From RGIG3528 sp045640725 (GTDB lineage Bacteria; Bacillota; Clostridia; Lachnospirales; Lachnospiraceae): a stretch of 19,898 nt of DNA. The stretch is taken from positions 1-19,898 of the forward strand of contig JAZUFN010000288.1 of NCBI GenBank assembly GCA_045640725.1, written 5' to 3'. Positions 1-8,875 of the stretch are shown piece by piece (positions within the stretch are counted from its first letter, which is position 1; every line of letters begins with the position of its first letter). Made by a program: the position numbers and the translations under genes. The notes below the pieces were generated by a model. It saw nothing but the letters and a program-made list of their open reading frames with translations. It was not told where the DNA came from and made no database searches.

Positions 1-76
1 CGTTACTATATCAGCACACGGCATTTTTGTCAAGCCTTTTTCTTTACAGGACCTAAGTCCCGATTGCGGATACAAT

Positions 77-102
77 AAAAAAAACGGGCCGAAACCCGCT
101 TT
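77..102 (-). terminator. Intrinsic terminator after the long gene run
   Basis: Read on the minus strand, a short hairpin (CGGG stem paired with CCCG, extended by one G-T wobble and A-T pairs, loop TTTCGG) runs directly into eight T residues (77-84). It lies just past the stop codon of the 5-formyltetrahydrofolate cyclo-ligase gene and is the first convincing terminator after the promoter at 17238-17266. The core GC stem is only four pairs. Confidence 0.75.
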
Positions 103-123
103 AAATCTGCTTTTGGAAAACTT

Positions 124-696
124 CTATTCAGTTATTAAATAATCTAAAAAATAATCGTAGTCATCCATTGGAAAATCTCTTACCAGCTCCTTAAAACAGA
201 GCACACAGCTGCGACAATTCACCCCGGGTAAAAAGCGGTCATAGTAGCCGGCTCCATGCCCCAGTCTCCTGACTCTGCCCTTCTCATCTATCCCCGCTGC
301 CATACAGGGTACTACGATAAAATCAATATCTTTAGGATCTGTGGGAGGAAGCGCCGCTAATGGCTCCAAAATACCGTATTTTCCCACCTGCAGATCTTCC
401 ATGGACTGAATCTCCACAGCCTCCATCTCCCCTTTTCCCAGACAACGGGGCAGTAACACTATTTTCCCTGCCTTAAGAGCAGCCGAAATAAGTGCTTCAG
501 TATCCGGTTCGTCAGCAGTAGAACAGTATAACATAAGCCTTTTCGCATTCATGTACTCAGGCAGCTTTTTCACTTTATCGGTAATGAATTCCGAAGCTTC
601 TTTTTTATAAGATGACGTAAGAAAAGAAAGCCTGTTTTTCACAGACTTTCTTACTCTATCCTTTAAAATTTTAATGTCAGATTTATTTTCTTCCAT
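124..696 (-). CDS. yqgN: 5-formyltetrahydrofolate cyclo-ligase
   Basis: This 190-residue cytoplasmic protein is the ATP-dependent enzyme that converts 5-formyl-THF to 5,10-methenyl-THF and so recycles an inhibitory folate into the one-carbon pool. The family signature is clear at residues 129-156: a VP segment followed by RLGHGAGYYDRFL, where most members have RLGYGGGYYDR. The N-terminal basic helix (K12-R22) and the C-terminal DYFLDYLITE ending are also family-like, and the length is normal. The start codon sits 1 nt after the stop of the upstream M3 peptidase gene, so translation is probably coupled. It shares a folate theme with thyA and folA far upstream in the same run. Identity is secure from the motif; the B. 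subtilis-style symbol is used by family. Confidence 0.93.
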   Translation of the reverse strand: MEENKSDIKILKDRVRKSVKNRLSFLTSSYKKEASEFITDKVKKLPEYMNAKRLMLYCSTADEPDTEALISAALKAGKIVLLPRCLGKGEMEAVEIQSMEDLQVGKYGILEPLAALPPTDPKDIDFIVVPCMAAGIDEKGRVRRLGHGAGYYDRFLPGVNCRSCVLCFKELVRDFPMDDYDYFLDYLITE

Positions 697-697
697 A

Positions 698-2503
698 TTA
701 TTTCTTAAATCTATGCTTTCTGATAAGGACCACTGATAAGGCCCCCAGCACCACTACTGTAATACCTAAAAAGATGAGTATCTGATGAGCTATTCTAAAC
801 ACTCTTTGCTTCTCAGGGGATCCCTCCTGTTTCGGTACTACTATCACAGGCTTGGGACGCTCTTCTCTCAAACTGATGTTTAAGCCCTGACACACCTTCT
901 CTACCACACCTTCCTGCATTATGTTCTGAAGGCCAACTTCTTCTACTGCCTCGCAAAAGCCTACGCTGCCGGGCAGAGCCGTCAGCTTCATATAAACATC
1001 CACAGCCTTGTCACGGTCTTCCTTGCTGAGCTCATATATCTGAAGTGCTCCCATGGCGCTGGTAGAATAGCTTATATAATAGAAGGGACTGTTAAAATTA
1101 TGAGTGATATCCACCCAGCCATACTCGTCTCTTCCGTTTCTTCCATAGCTGAACATAAGATTCTGATACTTGCTGGCCAGTCTTTCGGGACTCAGCTCAT
1201 CCTCCGGCATCTCAAATACTAACGCCTGAAATTCGTCCTGCAGGGATCCGTTTATTACATTATCCAGCATACGATAGGTGGTGAAAAGTCTGGCCATACC
1301 AGCCAGCTCCTGACCGTAACATTCTTCTGCCCAGTCCAGGAAAAAGAATTCCAAGCCCTGGGAATGAATCTCAGCTACATCAAAAGAAGAGCTTGTATAC
1401 ATGGCATGGCTTTTTTCATGGAACATCTGGTTAAAATGACCGAACTCGTGAAAAACATCTGTATAGTCATAGAAATTTCCATACAAAGCATTGTAAATGA
1501 AAGGAGTGTTGTAGGAATACAGCTTGGTGGTATATCCTGCTTCAAACATTGTATCGTTTTCTTCTATATAATACACATGATTCTTTTTAAAGTAGTCGTA
1601 GGCCACCTTAAGCTCCGGATGTATTTCTCCTATGTGTTTGTCCATGACCTGGAAAATGCTGTCCAGATCCTTACACTCCTTTTCCCAAAGAGCGTTATAT
1701 GAATCCATATCCTTTAGGATATCGCCTACTATCTTATTGTTGAAATCAGTCACATAATCTCTTACATACTCATGATATCTGTCTGCGTCCTCAACGGTGT
1801 AGTCCCTACCGTATATGGCCTCGTAGGCATACTCTCTGTAGCTCTTGTAATCGGAATGCTTGGCTATCTCCTTACGCACCTTGACCAGTTCGATGTAAAG
1901 ATTGGCCAGATAGTTATATCTCTCTTCTCCGGTATACGCAGGATCCTGGGAATAACGCTCATACTCTGTTTCCAGAGCTTCCTCTCTGGCCACCAGGTCT
2001 TTTTCCTCCTGTGTCATGGCTTCATAGTGCTCAAAGTCTTTGGCATCGTCTCCTATATCATTTTCCACGATGTACCTGTACCAGCCGTCTACCATTTTGC
2101 TGATAGCTGAATTGGCCTTATCCCCCAGGTCTACTATCTCTGCAGACATTTTTTCCAGGCGTTCGCTCATACTGTCATCATCAAGATGAGTATAAAACTC
2201 CAGCTGTAAAAGGGCATTGGCAGTCACCATTTCATCCAGAAGGCTGTGCATTTTTTCGTAGCAGTCCTTTACCTCTTCGTCATTGCCTTCCCGGTCGGCG
2301 GCCTGCATAAGACGGTCGATAGCGGCAGCTACGGTATCATAATCATATTGGGTATTAGCCTGCATTTCCGCAAAGGAAATATCCTTATGGTCCGCCTCTG
2401 TATCACTATAATAACCGGCGTAGACCGGTGTAAGATTTAACACCAGCAGGACAGATGCCAAGATGCCTGCCACTACTATTTTAATTTTTCCTATATATTT
2501 CAT
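698..2503 (-). CDS. Membrane-anchored M3-family (oligoendopeptidase F-like) metallopeptidase
   Basis: From the ATG at 2503 this is a 601-residue zinc peptidase. Residues 1-29 form a signal peptide (KYIGKIK, a hydrophobic core, then PVYA before the likely cut). The catalytic motif HEFGH is at 352-356, with the probable third zinc ligand Glu378 in the following AEIHSQG segment. Residues 574-595 form a C-terminal membrane helix followed by a basic RKHRFKK tail. The likely topology is an enzyme domain outside the cell, tethered at its C-terminus. Classical PepF enzymes are cytoplasmic, so the export signals are unusual. A longer reading frame exists with a TTG start at 2524, but GGAAGG at 2510-2515 is ideally spaced for the ATG. 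The gene follows tldE by 47 nt. The family is confident; the substrate is unknown, with small extracellular peptides an inference. Confidence 0.88.
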   Translation of the reverse strand: MKYIGKIKIVVAGILASVLLVLNLTPVYAGYYSDTEADHKDISFAEMQANTQYDYDTVAAAIDRLMQAADREGNDEEVKDCYEKMHSLLDEMVTANALLQLEFYTHLDDDSMSERLEKMSAEIVDLGDKANSAISKMVDGWYRYIVENDIGDDAKDFEHYEAMTQEEKDLVAREEALETEYERYSQDPAYTGEERYNYLANLYIELVKVRKEIAKHSDYKSYREYAYEAIYGRDYTVEDADRYHEYVRDYVTDFNNKIVGDILKDMDSYNALWEKECKDLDSIFQVMDKHIGEIHPELKVAYDYFKKNHVYYIEENDTMFEAGYTTKLYSYNTPFIYNALYGNFYDYTDVFHEFGHFNQMFHEKSHAMYTSSSFDVAEIHSQGLEFFFLDWAEECYGQELAGMARLFTTYRMLDNVINGSLQDEFQALVFEMPEDELSPERLASKYQNLMFSYGRNGRDEYGWVDITHNFNSPFYYISYSTSAMGALQIYELSKEDRDKAVDVYMKLTALPGSVGFCEAVEEVGLQNIMQEGVVEKVCQGLNISLREERPKPVIVVPKQEGSPEKQRVFRIAHQILIFLGITVVVLGALSVVLIRKHRFKK

Positions 2504-2509
2504 TTCAAT

Positions 2510-2515
2510 CCTTCC
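2510..2515 (-). promoter_or_regulatory. Ribosome binding site fixing the M3 peptidase start
   Basis: GGAAGG on the minus strand lies 6 nt before the ATG at 2501-2503. The upstream in-frame TTG (2524) has no comparable site, so the shorter protein, which begins directly with a signal peptide, is preferred. Confidence 0.7.
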
Positions 2516-2550
2516 AAAAAACAACAGGCTTTCTTTGTCGGTATATTGCC

Positions 2551-3834
2551 TTACAGAATGGTCATATCCACTATTTCCATATATTTAGGGCCGGTATACA
2601 TGCTCTTTGTAACAGTCTCCTGAGACAGGCGCAGAGTAGACTTGGTCTTGTTGATATCTCCTGAAATAGAGAAGCCCGTAACAGGGATTTCCTTCTCACC
2701 GTCAAAGTAGAATCCCAGTCTCACCTCTCCGCCAATGTAGCCGGAATTGGGCTCTACCTGGATGCCGGAGAATTTAACACATCTTACATATGGCTCCTTT
2801 GTCATGTCGGCAAAAGCCTTGCTGCCCTTTTCACATTTAAGTACCGGAAGTATACCTGTAGGATTCTTTTCGCCCATGTAATAGCCAAAACGATTGGAAC
2901 CATGACGTGCCACAGCCACACCGTCCTTAATTATCTCGACCTCTTTAAGGATAATGCCATCGCTGTCAAAGCTTCTGGAGCGGGATGCTCCCTTAGCATA
3001 AGGCACCATGGAGAGATTTATCTTATCTCCTGTCACCTGATCCCCCTGAGCATTATCACCGATATCAAAACGGCTCATCTTCTGGTAGATCACAGAGTAA
3101 TCCAGCTGATCAGCAAAGTAGCCAAGTACCTCACCTACTTCTGCATCCTGCAGAATCACCTTGACATTTTTGTCAGGCACTTTTTTTGCGATAAAACGGG
3201 CACGGGCCACCTGCAGCTCTGAGTCCACTTCTGCCCTGATATCAGCAGCATCCACTGACTCAAATTTCATCATGTGGTAGACTTCTACCTCTTCATCCCC
3301 TTCCTCCCAGGAAGGAATCAGCTCTACGCTACCGGAATAGCTCTTGGAAGCCACATCAAGGCCTCTGGAATTGATTATTCTCTCGTTGATTTCCTTAAGG
3401 AAAAACTCAGTTGCAGACAGATAACCGCCCTCGTAAACATCTGCAGAAAAAACAGCGTCCACTACTTCACCCAGCACCTGTGAAAAGTCCTTGTCTCTCA
3501 TATTGGACTCTGACTGCTTTATTTCTCCCTGCTGTGGTCCCGGAATCTCATAGAATTTATTCAGGGCAAAGCCGGCAGCAAATACGCTATCCGCAATTCT
3601 TTTGTCCAGCTCTGCATCTGTCATGTAATCATAGGCAAAAAAGCTGGCAATACCACGCTTCTCATCCTTGTCTACATATACTGAAATCTCAACATTTTTC
3701 TCCTCTGCCACTCTGTTGGTCTCCAGATTTTTCATAACATAGTAAGCCTCTACAGACTTTACCTCTGATGAAACAATCTTCCAGGCAGATACATTTTTAT
3801 TTCTTTTTAACGCATTAATATATTTATCCATCAT
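2551..3834 (-). CDS. pmbA: TldE/PmbA-like subunit of the TldD/TldE protease
   Basis: This 427-residue member of the PmbA/TldD family is the usual non-catalytic partner in the TldD-TldE heterodimer, which trims unfolded or modified peptides. In other bacteria it matures or degrades RiPP peptides and antitoxins. It lacks the HExxxH zinc motif seen in the neighbouring tldD product, as expected for TldE. The central segment (about residues 240-310) and the C-terminal region ending KSMYTGPKYMEIVDMTIL match the family. The start overlaps the tldD stop by 4 nt (ATGA), typical of translational coupling and 1:1 subunit production. Two adjacent ATG codons (3834 and 3831) could start it. Assignment rests on family resemblance plus pairing with tldD. 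Confidence 0.88.
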   Translation of the reverse strand: MMDKYINALKRNKNVSAWKIVSSEVKSVEAYYVMKNLETNRVAEEKNVEISVYVDKDEKRGIASFFAYDYMTDAELDKRIADSVFAAGFALNKFYEIPGPQQGEIKQSESNMRDKDFSQVLGEVVDAVFSADVYEGGYLSATEFFLKEINERIINSRGLDVASKSYSGSVELIPSWEEGDEEVEVYHMMKFESVDAADIRAEVDSELQVARARFIAKKVPDKNVKVILQDAEVGEVLGYFADQLDYSVIYQKMSRFDIGDNAQGDQVTGDKINLSMVPYAKGASRSRSFDSDGIILKEVEIIKDGVAVARHGSNRFGYYMGEKNPTGILPVLKCEKGSKAFADMTKEPYVRCVKFSGIQVEPNSGYIGGEVRLGFYFDGEKEIPVTGFSISGDINKTKSTLRLSQETVTKSMYTGPKYMEIVDMTIL

Positions 3835-5234
3835 CCCAGTTTACATCTCGCTTTCAAACAAGGTCCGCCATCACTTACGGGTACCCATTCCTTATAGCCC
3901 TTACCACAAGAGCCTGAACCAATTACCTTCCACTCATCACTTACCATGGAAATAGACTGGAGCAAATCCGGTACATAGCCGCTCATTACTACCGGTGCTA
4001 CTATCTTACCGGTAAATTTGCCGTCTTTGATCTCACGGCCATACTGAGCTACACACTGAATATTCCAGTTCTTTGGATCTTCCATACCATTACTGGTCTC
4101 ATAGAGCATATAACCGTGCTTTACAGATGCTATCATGTCTGAAAGCTTGTCTGTACCTGCAGAAAAGAAGGTATTGGTCATACGGGTATAAGCCTTGTGT
4201 GAAGTACTCTGTCTGCGACCGTTACCTGTAGGCTCTGTACCCAGCTGCATAGCTGAAACCGCATCAGAGATACCTGTCTGCAGGATACCATTCTTAATAA
4301 TAAGTGTATCATGAGCCAGTACGCCGTCATCATCAAAGAAATAACCTACGCAGGACTGGGTAGCTGCTGCACCGTCATGCATATTGACCAGGTCGGAAGC
4401 TACACGCTTATTTAAGTACTTTCTGGACTTTGCTCTGTGCTTTACAAACATATCCATCTCTACTCCGTGTCCGAAAGCCTCGTGAGCAATCAGGCCGGTA
4501 ATGGAAGAATCGGTAATAATGTCATAGGTCCCGGGCTCAATAAGCTCTGCAGAAAGAAGCTCAACAGCCAGCTCTCCCACGCCTTTAGCCTTGCTCTCCA
4601 TGATGGCAAAACAGTTTTCTCTGCTGTTCTCTGCTGCTCCGCCACGGGCCTGCTGGATTTTTTCACCATCTCTGGCTACAGCAAATCCGTACACGTTTAC
4701 CCAGCCATACTCCTGAGTCAGGTCACGATTGGGTGAAATAAACATGGCACTAACATCGTAAACGCTGTAGGAAGCTCCTGCCTGAACTATCTTGTCAGAT
4801 ACGGAGCTGATAGTATTACGAATAGCTGTAAGCTTTTCTACTATCTCTTCCGCAGTGTAGTCAGGGCCGGTAATAGGTCTGGCAAAATCCTTTACCAGCG
4901 GCTCATCAGGCATAATGCCCATCTGAGCGTGGCTATCCAGCATTTTTTGAGGAAGCTTTACGCTCTCTCTGACGCCCTTTTCGATAGCGTCAATGGTGTC
5001 CTCAGTAATATCCGCAAAAGAATATTCTGAGTAGTTATAGCCGTTAAAGAGCTTAACGACATAACCATACTCCTGATTCATAGAGTCTGACACGGAAGTA
5101 GAAGAAGTAGTCACTCTCACCATCATACCTGTTGTATGCTTGCCGAGAATGCTGACATACTTAAAGTCTCCTGCCAGACGGTCTATCAGGCTCTTGCACA
5201 AATCGTGCTTTTCCTTTAATACTCTGGAATACAT
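3831..5234 (-). CDS. tldD: TldD metallopeptidase, catalytic subunit
   Basis: This 467-residue zinc peptidase is the catalytic half of the TldD/TldE complex. The family-specific HExxxH motif is HEAFGH at residues 251-256, followed by GVEMD. The C-terminal Cys443, inside SGSCGKG and before VPVSDGG, corresponds to the conserved TldD cysteine that completes the metal site. Length is normal. A strong GAGAGG ribosome site precedes the ATG at 5234 with a 6-nt spacer. The gene is coupled to tldE by a 4-nt overlap and is separated from the upstream MATE gene by 78 nt, the longest gap in the run, so an extra promoter there is possible although I see no consensus one. No RiPP precursor gene is visible nearby, so the substrate is unknown. 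Confidence 0.94.
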   Translation of the reverse strand: MYSRVLKEKHDLCKSLIDRLAGDFKYVSILGKHTTGMMVRVTTSSTSVSDSMNQEYGYVVKLFNGYNYSEYSFADITEDTIDAIEKGVRESVKLPQKMLDSHAQMGIMPDEPLVKDFARPITGPDYTAEEIVEKLTAIRNTISSVSDKIVQAGASYSVYDVSAMFISPNRDLTQEYGWVNVYGFAVARDGEKIQQARGGAAENSRENCFAIMESKAKGVGELAVELLSAELIEPGTYDIITDSSITGLIAHEAFGHGVEMDMFVKHRAKSRKYLNKRVASDLVNMHDGAAATQSCVGYFFDDDGVLAHDTLIIKNGILQTGISDAVSAMQLGTEPTGNGRRQSTSHKAYTRMTNTFFSAGTDKLSDMIASVKHGYMLYETSNGMEDPKNWNIQCVAQYGREIKDGKFTGKIVAPVVMSGYVPDLLQSISMVSDEWKVIGSGSCGKGYKEWVPVSDGGPCLKARCKLG

Positions 5235-5269
5235 AATATACCTCTCATAACAATTATTTTTAAATGAAT

Positions 5270-5308
5270 AGGGTCGCAGACAGATATCTGCCTGCCATGC
5301 AGGGTCGC
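5270..5308. repeat. Short direct repeat and dyad in the MATE-tldD gap
   Basis: The octamer AGGGTCGC occurs twice (5270-5277 and 5301-5308). Between them lies an imperfect palindrome, CAGACAGATATCTGCCTG (5277-5294, one mismatched pair). There is no T-run beside it on either strand, so it is not a standard terminator. It could be an operator or an mRNA processing structure, but nothing in the sequence decides. Confidence 0.35.
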
Positions 5309-5312
5309 TGTA

Positions 5313-6683
5313 CTACTTTTTCTCTCCCTGAACCTCCAGCTTGTTCATGTAGATTCTAAGTAAAAACAGGCATACCACAAAGGCCATAAGGAAGGATACG
5401 GGCTGAGCCAGCTGTACTCCTCTAAGCCCCAGGAAATGTGACATTAACAGCAGCATAGGGATAAAAATCAGACCGGAACGCAGGCTGCTGCCGATGGTAG
5501 CCAGCAATTTGGCCCCCATACTCTGGAACCCCATCTCGACCATCATGGTAAGTGGCAGAAAAATCTGACCGATACACATGGCTCTTAGTGCGTAGCTTCC
5601 GATCTCAATAACCAATTTATCGTTACGCATGATTTTGATAAAGTATTCGGCTTCAATAAATAGGGGTATCGAGCAAACAGTCAGAGCTATCTCCGCTCCT
5701 ATAAGGGCTGACCAGAAGGCCTTGCGTACCCTGTCCTTTTTCCCCGCGCCCAGGTTAAAGGCACTGACAGGCTGGAAACCCTGTCCGATACCGATAGCCA
5801 CCGCCATAGGGAAAAAACTGATACGGGAAACGTTACCCATAGCCGCTATAGCCTGGTCACTGTATGCACCGCCGCAGATACCTGCCTGGTGATTGAGCAG
5901 CATGGTGGCTACGGAATTTAATCCCTGTCTCAGAAGGCTGGGAAAGCCTGTAGCCGCTATCTGCCAGTAGGTATTAATATCTTTGGCCAGATACTTAAAT
6001 GAAATGCGGGTCTGGGTCCTTTTTCTAAGGAACATGGATATCAGTATGCAAAAGCTGATAAACTGAGAAATAGCTGTGGAAAGACCTGCTCCCATTATCC
6101 CCATATGAAAAACCATAATAAAAAGGGCGTCGCCACCGATATTCAGTACGGCCCCTGTCATCATACCCACTGTCCCCAGCTTGGCCTTACCCTCGTATCG
6201 AAGGAGATTGTTTAAAGTCAGAGATGAGGTAAAAAACGGAGCCGCTATAGCTATATAAGTCACGTATGTTTCGGCAGGAGCTGCTATCGTATCTGTACTT
6301 CCCAGCATATGTAACAGGGGATTCATAAAAATTATGGAAAAAACTGCTATGGCAAAGCCTAGAAAAAATGAAAAGTAAAAGCCTGTACTGGTATACTTTT
6401 TGGCTTCTTCCAGCTCCTGCCTGCCCAGAAGTCGGCTCATAATGGAGCCTGCGCCCTGGCCGCACATAAAGGCTACTGCCTGTAAAATGGCCATATAGCC
6501 CAAAACTACAGAGGTAGCACCGCTTTCAGCATTGCCCAGCGTGCCTACAAAAGCTGCATCAGCAATATTGTATATATTGGTAATCATCATGCTGATGATG
6601 GTAGGAATGGACAGGGTTAATACCAGCTTTGGCACCGGTGCAGTAGTCATCTTTATAAATTGATCATTGGATTTATTACTCAT
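5313..6683 (-). CDS. MATE-family efflux transporter
   Basis: This 456-residue integral membrane protein has about twelve hydrophobic helices in two related halves, the layout of MATE (multi-antimicrobial extrusion) cation/drug antiporters. The N-terminal half has the typical opening PVPKLVLTLSIPTIISMM followed by an asparagine-rich NIYNIADAAFVG segment. The second half repeats the pattern with FPSLLRQGLNSVATMLLN and a GIGQGFQPVSAFNLGA motif, all characteristic of the DinF/NorM-like clostridial branch. The start overlaps the end of the HD-GYP gene by 8 nt with only a weak ribosome site, suggesting coupled translation. Transport is probably driven by Na+ or H+. The substrate cannot be told, and MATE proteins of this type are numerous in Lachnospiraceae. 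Confidence 0.93.
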   Translation of the reverse strand: MSNKSNDQFIKMTTAPVPKLVLTLSIPTIISMMITNIYNIADAAFVGTLGNAESGATSVVLGYMAILQAVAFMCGQGAGSIMSRLLGRQELEEAKKYTSTGFYFSFFLGFAIAVFSIIFMNPLLHMLGSTDTIAAPAETYVTYIAIAAPFFTSSLTLNNLLRYEGKAKLGTVGMMTGAVLNIGGDALFIMVFHMGIMGAGLSTAISQFISFCILISMFLRKRTQTRISFKYLAKDINTYWQIAATGFPSLLRQGLNSVATMLLNHQAGICGGAYSDQAIAAMGNVSRISFFPMAVAIGIGQGFQPVSAFNLGAGKKDRVRKAFWSALIGAEIALTVCSIPLFIEAEYFIKIMRNDKLVIEIGSYALRAMCIGQIFLPLTMMVEMGFQSMGAKLLATIGSSLRSGLIFIPMLLLMSHFLGLRGVQLAQPVSFLMAFVVCLFLLRIYMNKLEVQGEKK

Positions 6684-7317
6684 AATAACCGTGCTTCTTG
6701 TTTATTTCATTAGCAAAATCTATTACCCCGGCAAAAGCCTCCTTGTGGTAAAGATTCATAAAGGTTAAAAACAGCTTCATTTCATATTCATGACTGTTTT
6801 TTATCATAATAGCCATGGTCTCTTCAGGTGAAAAGCCCTTTCTGTATGGTCTGTCGGATATGAGGGCCGCAAACTCATCGCATACCTTTAATATCCTGGC
6901 ATTGGCAGGGATTTTGTCTTCAGAGAGATTATCAGGATAGCCGCTGCCGTCGAAGCTTTCATGATGATGCAGCACCGCTTCCACCACATCCCCATCAAAG
7001 CCACAGTACTTAAGCATCTCTGCACTGTAGCTGGCATGAAGTCTCATCTGTCTGGTCTCTGTGATTTGCAGAGCGCCCTTGTCACGACCATAAATGTTTT
7101 TTGAAAGCTTAAGCTTGCCGATGTCATGCACCAGGGCTGCTTCACGCAGTAGCAGGCGCTGAGTCTCTGTGAGGGCCAGCTCTTCAGACATAAGATCGGT
7201 AATCATGGCTACCAGCTCACCGTGATCGCAGCAGTCATAATAATCGGCCTGATATACATCCGGCATATTCATTTGTTTGATAACTGTATCTATTGCTTCT
7301 TGGGCTGTATTATGCAT
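6676..7317 (-). CDS. Stand-alone HD-GYP domain phosphohydrolase
   Basis: This 213-residue cytoplasmic protein consists almost only of an HD-GYP domain. Visible motifs are HDIGK at residues 64-68, His94, HHHE at 117-120, the GSGYP signature at 124-128, and the later CDEF (146-149) and DRPYR (155-159) segments. HD-GYP enzymes usually hydrolyse cyclic di-GMP or related cyclic dinucleotides, and most are fused to a receiver or sensor domain; none is present here. All expected metal-binding residues appear to be kept, so activity is likely, but the substrate is inferred. It overlaps hemZ upstream and the MATE gene downstream by 8 nt each, so the three are probably made together. No diguanylate cyclase is present in the window. 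Confidence 0.88.
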   Translation of the reverse strand: MHNTAQEAIDTVIKQMNMPDVYQADYYDCCDHGELVAMITDLMSEELALTETQRLLLREAALVHDIGKLKLSKNIYGRDKGALQITETRQMRLHASYSAEMLKYCGFDGDVVEAVLHHHESFDGSGYPDNLSEDKIPANARILKVCDEFAALISDRPYRKGFSPEETMAIMIKNSHEYEMKLFLTFMNLYHKEAFAGVIDFANEINKKHGYYE

Positions 7318-8851
7318 TTTCGAAAAGTTTTCTCTTTCTTTCTATCATTTCTTCTGTGCGCTCAATGTAGTCCTTTACAGACTTAACATTCTCGCATCGC
7401 TCAATCTTTCTTACCAGAAGCTCTCCGTCCTCTGCTTCATTTAAGAATCCGCAGCCGAAGGCTTCATCATTTCTGACCAGCTTGGAGGATGCTCCTGCAC
7501 CGCAGGCTGCTATAGTATGGCACTCCTCCATAATGAGTACATTGTAAAGACCTTCCTTGCCAGGTCGAGCATAGCCAACATTTTCCAGATTATCCGACAT
7601 ATTTTTCTGACGGTAGAGGTAGTAAGGCTCATAGCCCTCTGCCTCCATGTAGCGTGCAGCAGCTGCAGTCATACCGGCAGTCTCTGAAGCCATGGAATCC
7701 CGGTATTCTGCCATATCACGATTTAGTCTGGCAGCCCGCTTTACAGCTAAAGTATGTACTGTGATAGAGTCCGGATCAAGAGCCTTAAGCTGCTCCAAGG
7801 TATCTGTAAAATCCGCAGGAGTCTCTCCATTAAGTCCGGCTATAAGATCCATATTGATATTGGTAAAGCCGCACTTTCTGGCCAGCTTAAAAGCCTTCAC
7901 CACATCATCCACGGTATGGCGTCTGCCTACCAGATCCAGTGTCTTTTGCTGCATGGACTGAGGATTAACACTAATTCTGTCAATACCCTCTGCCTGCAGA
8001 GCCCGAAGCTTATCTTCAGTAATACTGTCCGGACGCCCGGCCTCCACCGTCCACTCCCTCAGGTAAGTAAGATCGAAACACTCCTTGACGCAACGCATTA
8101 CCCGGGTCAGCTGGTCTGCTGACAGCGTAGTAGGGGTACCTCCCCCAAAGTATATGCTGATAAGCTTTTTACCGGTAAAGAGCTTGCAGGTCTCTCGTAT
8201 CTCAGTAAGCAGAGCTTCCACATAGGGCTCCACCATTTTCTCATACTGTTTTAGTGGATATGAGGAAAAAGAGCAGTAGAGACAGATACTGGGGCAAAAA
8301 GGAACGCCTACATAAAGACTGTAGGTATCATCAAAATCTATGCCTGCCAGAAGCTTGCTCTCATTTTCAGTAACCTTTACCGCCAGCTGCCCTTTTTCGG
8401 CACTGGCCAGGTACTCTTCTTCAAAATATTTAACTATAGCCTCTTTGTCATAGCCTACTCTGGCCATCTCCATAGCCTGCTTGGTAGGCCTCACTCCGGT
8501 AAGTGTCCCCCAAGGCAAATGAACCCCGGTGAGCTCTGACAGAACTCTATAAAGAGCTCTATGCAGGTGATTCCTGTACATTCTTCTGTCAGGTAGGCCG
8601 GGATTACGATATATACGCGGATTGGAATCGCTAAAATCGTCAGTCAGCTCCCTCTCTCCCACTCCCGGCATAGTCACCTTTATTTGTATTTGATTGTCAG
8701 CCAAAGCCAGGTGTATTTCTGCCAGAATTTCCTCAGTCTCCGGGCTGCTTTCTCCTGAGCTCACCTGAGTAGCATAGGGGAAAAATGCCTTTATCAGAGG
8801 ACCGATATCCTGCATATAGTCCTGACCTGTCATATTTATTTTAACTATCAT
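7310..8851 (-). CDS. hemZ: HemZ, radical SAM coproporphyrinogen III oxidase-like protein
   Basis: This 513-residue radical SAM enzyme is of the HemZ branch (oxygen-independent coproporphyrinogen dehydrogenase-like). The cluster motif CxxxCxxC is at Cys186, Cys190 and Cys193 within VGVPFCPSICLYCSF. It is followed by YFGGGTPTTLS (234-244), the SAM-binding GGE-like element of the HemN/HemW family. HemZ proteins carry an N-terminal extension of about 170 residues before the radical SAM core, and that extension is present here. AGGTGG lies just before the ATG. The gene follows the MBL hydrolase by 24 nt, the arrangement commonly seen after rel in Clostridia. The true substrate of HemZ in bacteria with little haem synthesis is uncertain; it may be a haem chaperone or tRNA-type role rather than porphyrin oxidation. 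Confidence 0.93.
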   Translation of the reverse strand: MIVKINMTGQDYMQDIGPLIKAFFPYATQVSSGESSPETEEILAEIHLALADNQIQIKVTMPGVGERELTDDFSDSNPRIYRNPGLPDRRMYRNHLHRALYRVLSELTGVHLPWGTLTGVRPTKQAMEMARVGYDKEAIVKYFEEEYLASAEKGQLAVKVTENESKLLAGIDFDDTYSLYVGVPFCPSICLYCSFSSYPLKQYEKMVEPYVEALLTEIRETCKLFTGKKLISIYFGGGTPTTLSADQLTRVMRCVKECFDLTYLREWTVEAGRPDSITEDKLRALQAEGIDRISVNPQSMQQKTLDLVGRRHTVDDVVKAFKLARKCGFTNINMDLIAGLNGETPADFTDTLEQLKALDPDSITVHTLAVKRAARLNRDMAEYRDSMASETAGMTAAAARYMEAEGYEPYYLYRQKNMSDNLENVGYARPGKEGLYNVLIMEECHTIAACGAGASSKLVRNDEAFGCGFLNEAEDGELLVRKIERCENVKSVKDYIERTEEMIERKRKLFENA

Positions 8852-8875
8852 TTTCCACCTTCCGGTAGTAAAACC

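Noticed and set aside
2504..2524. Longer M3 peptidase starting at TTG (2524)
   Set aside because: It would bury the signal peptide behind seven extra residues, and it overlaps the good GGAAGG ribosome site that serves the ATG at 2503.
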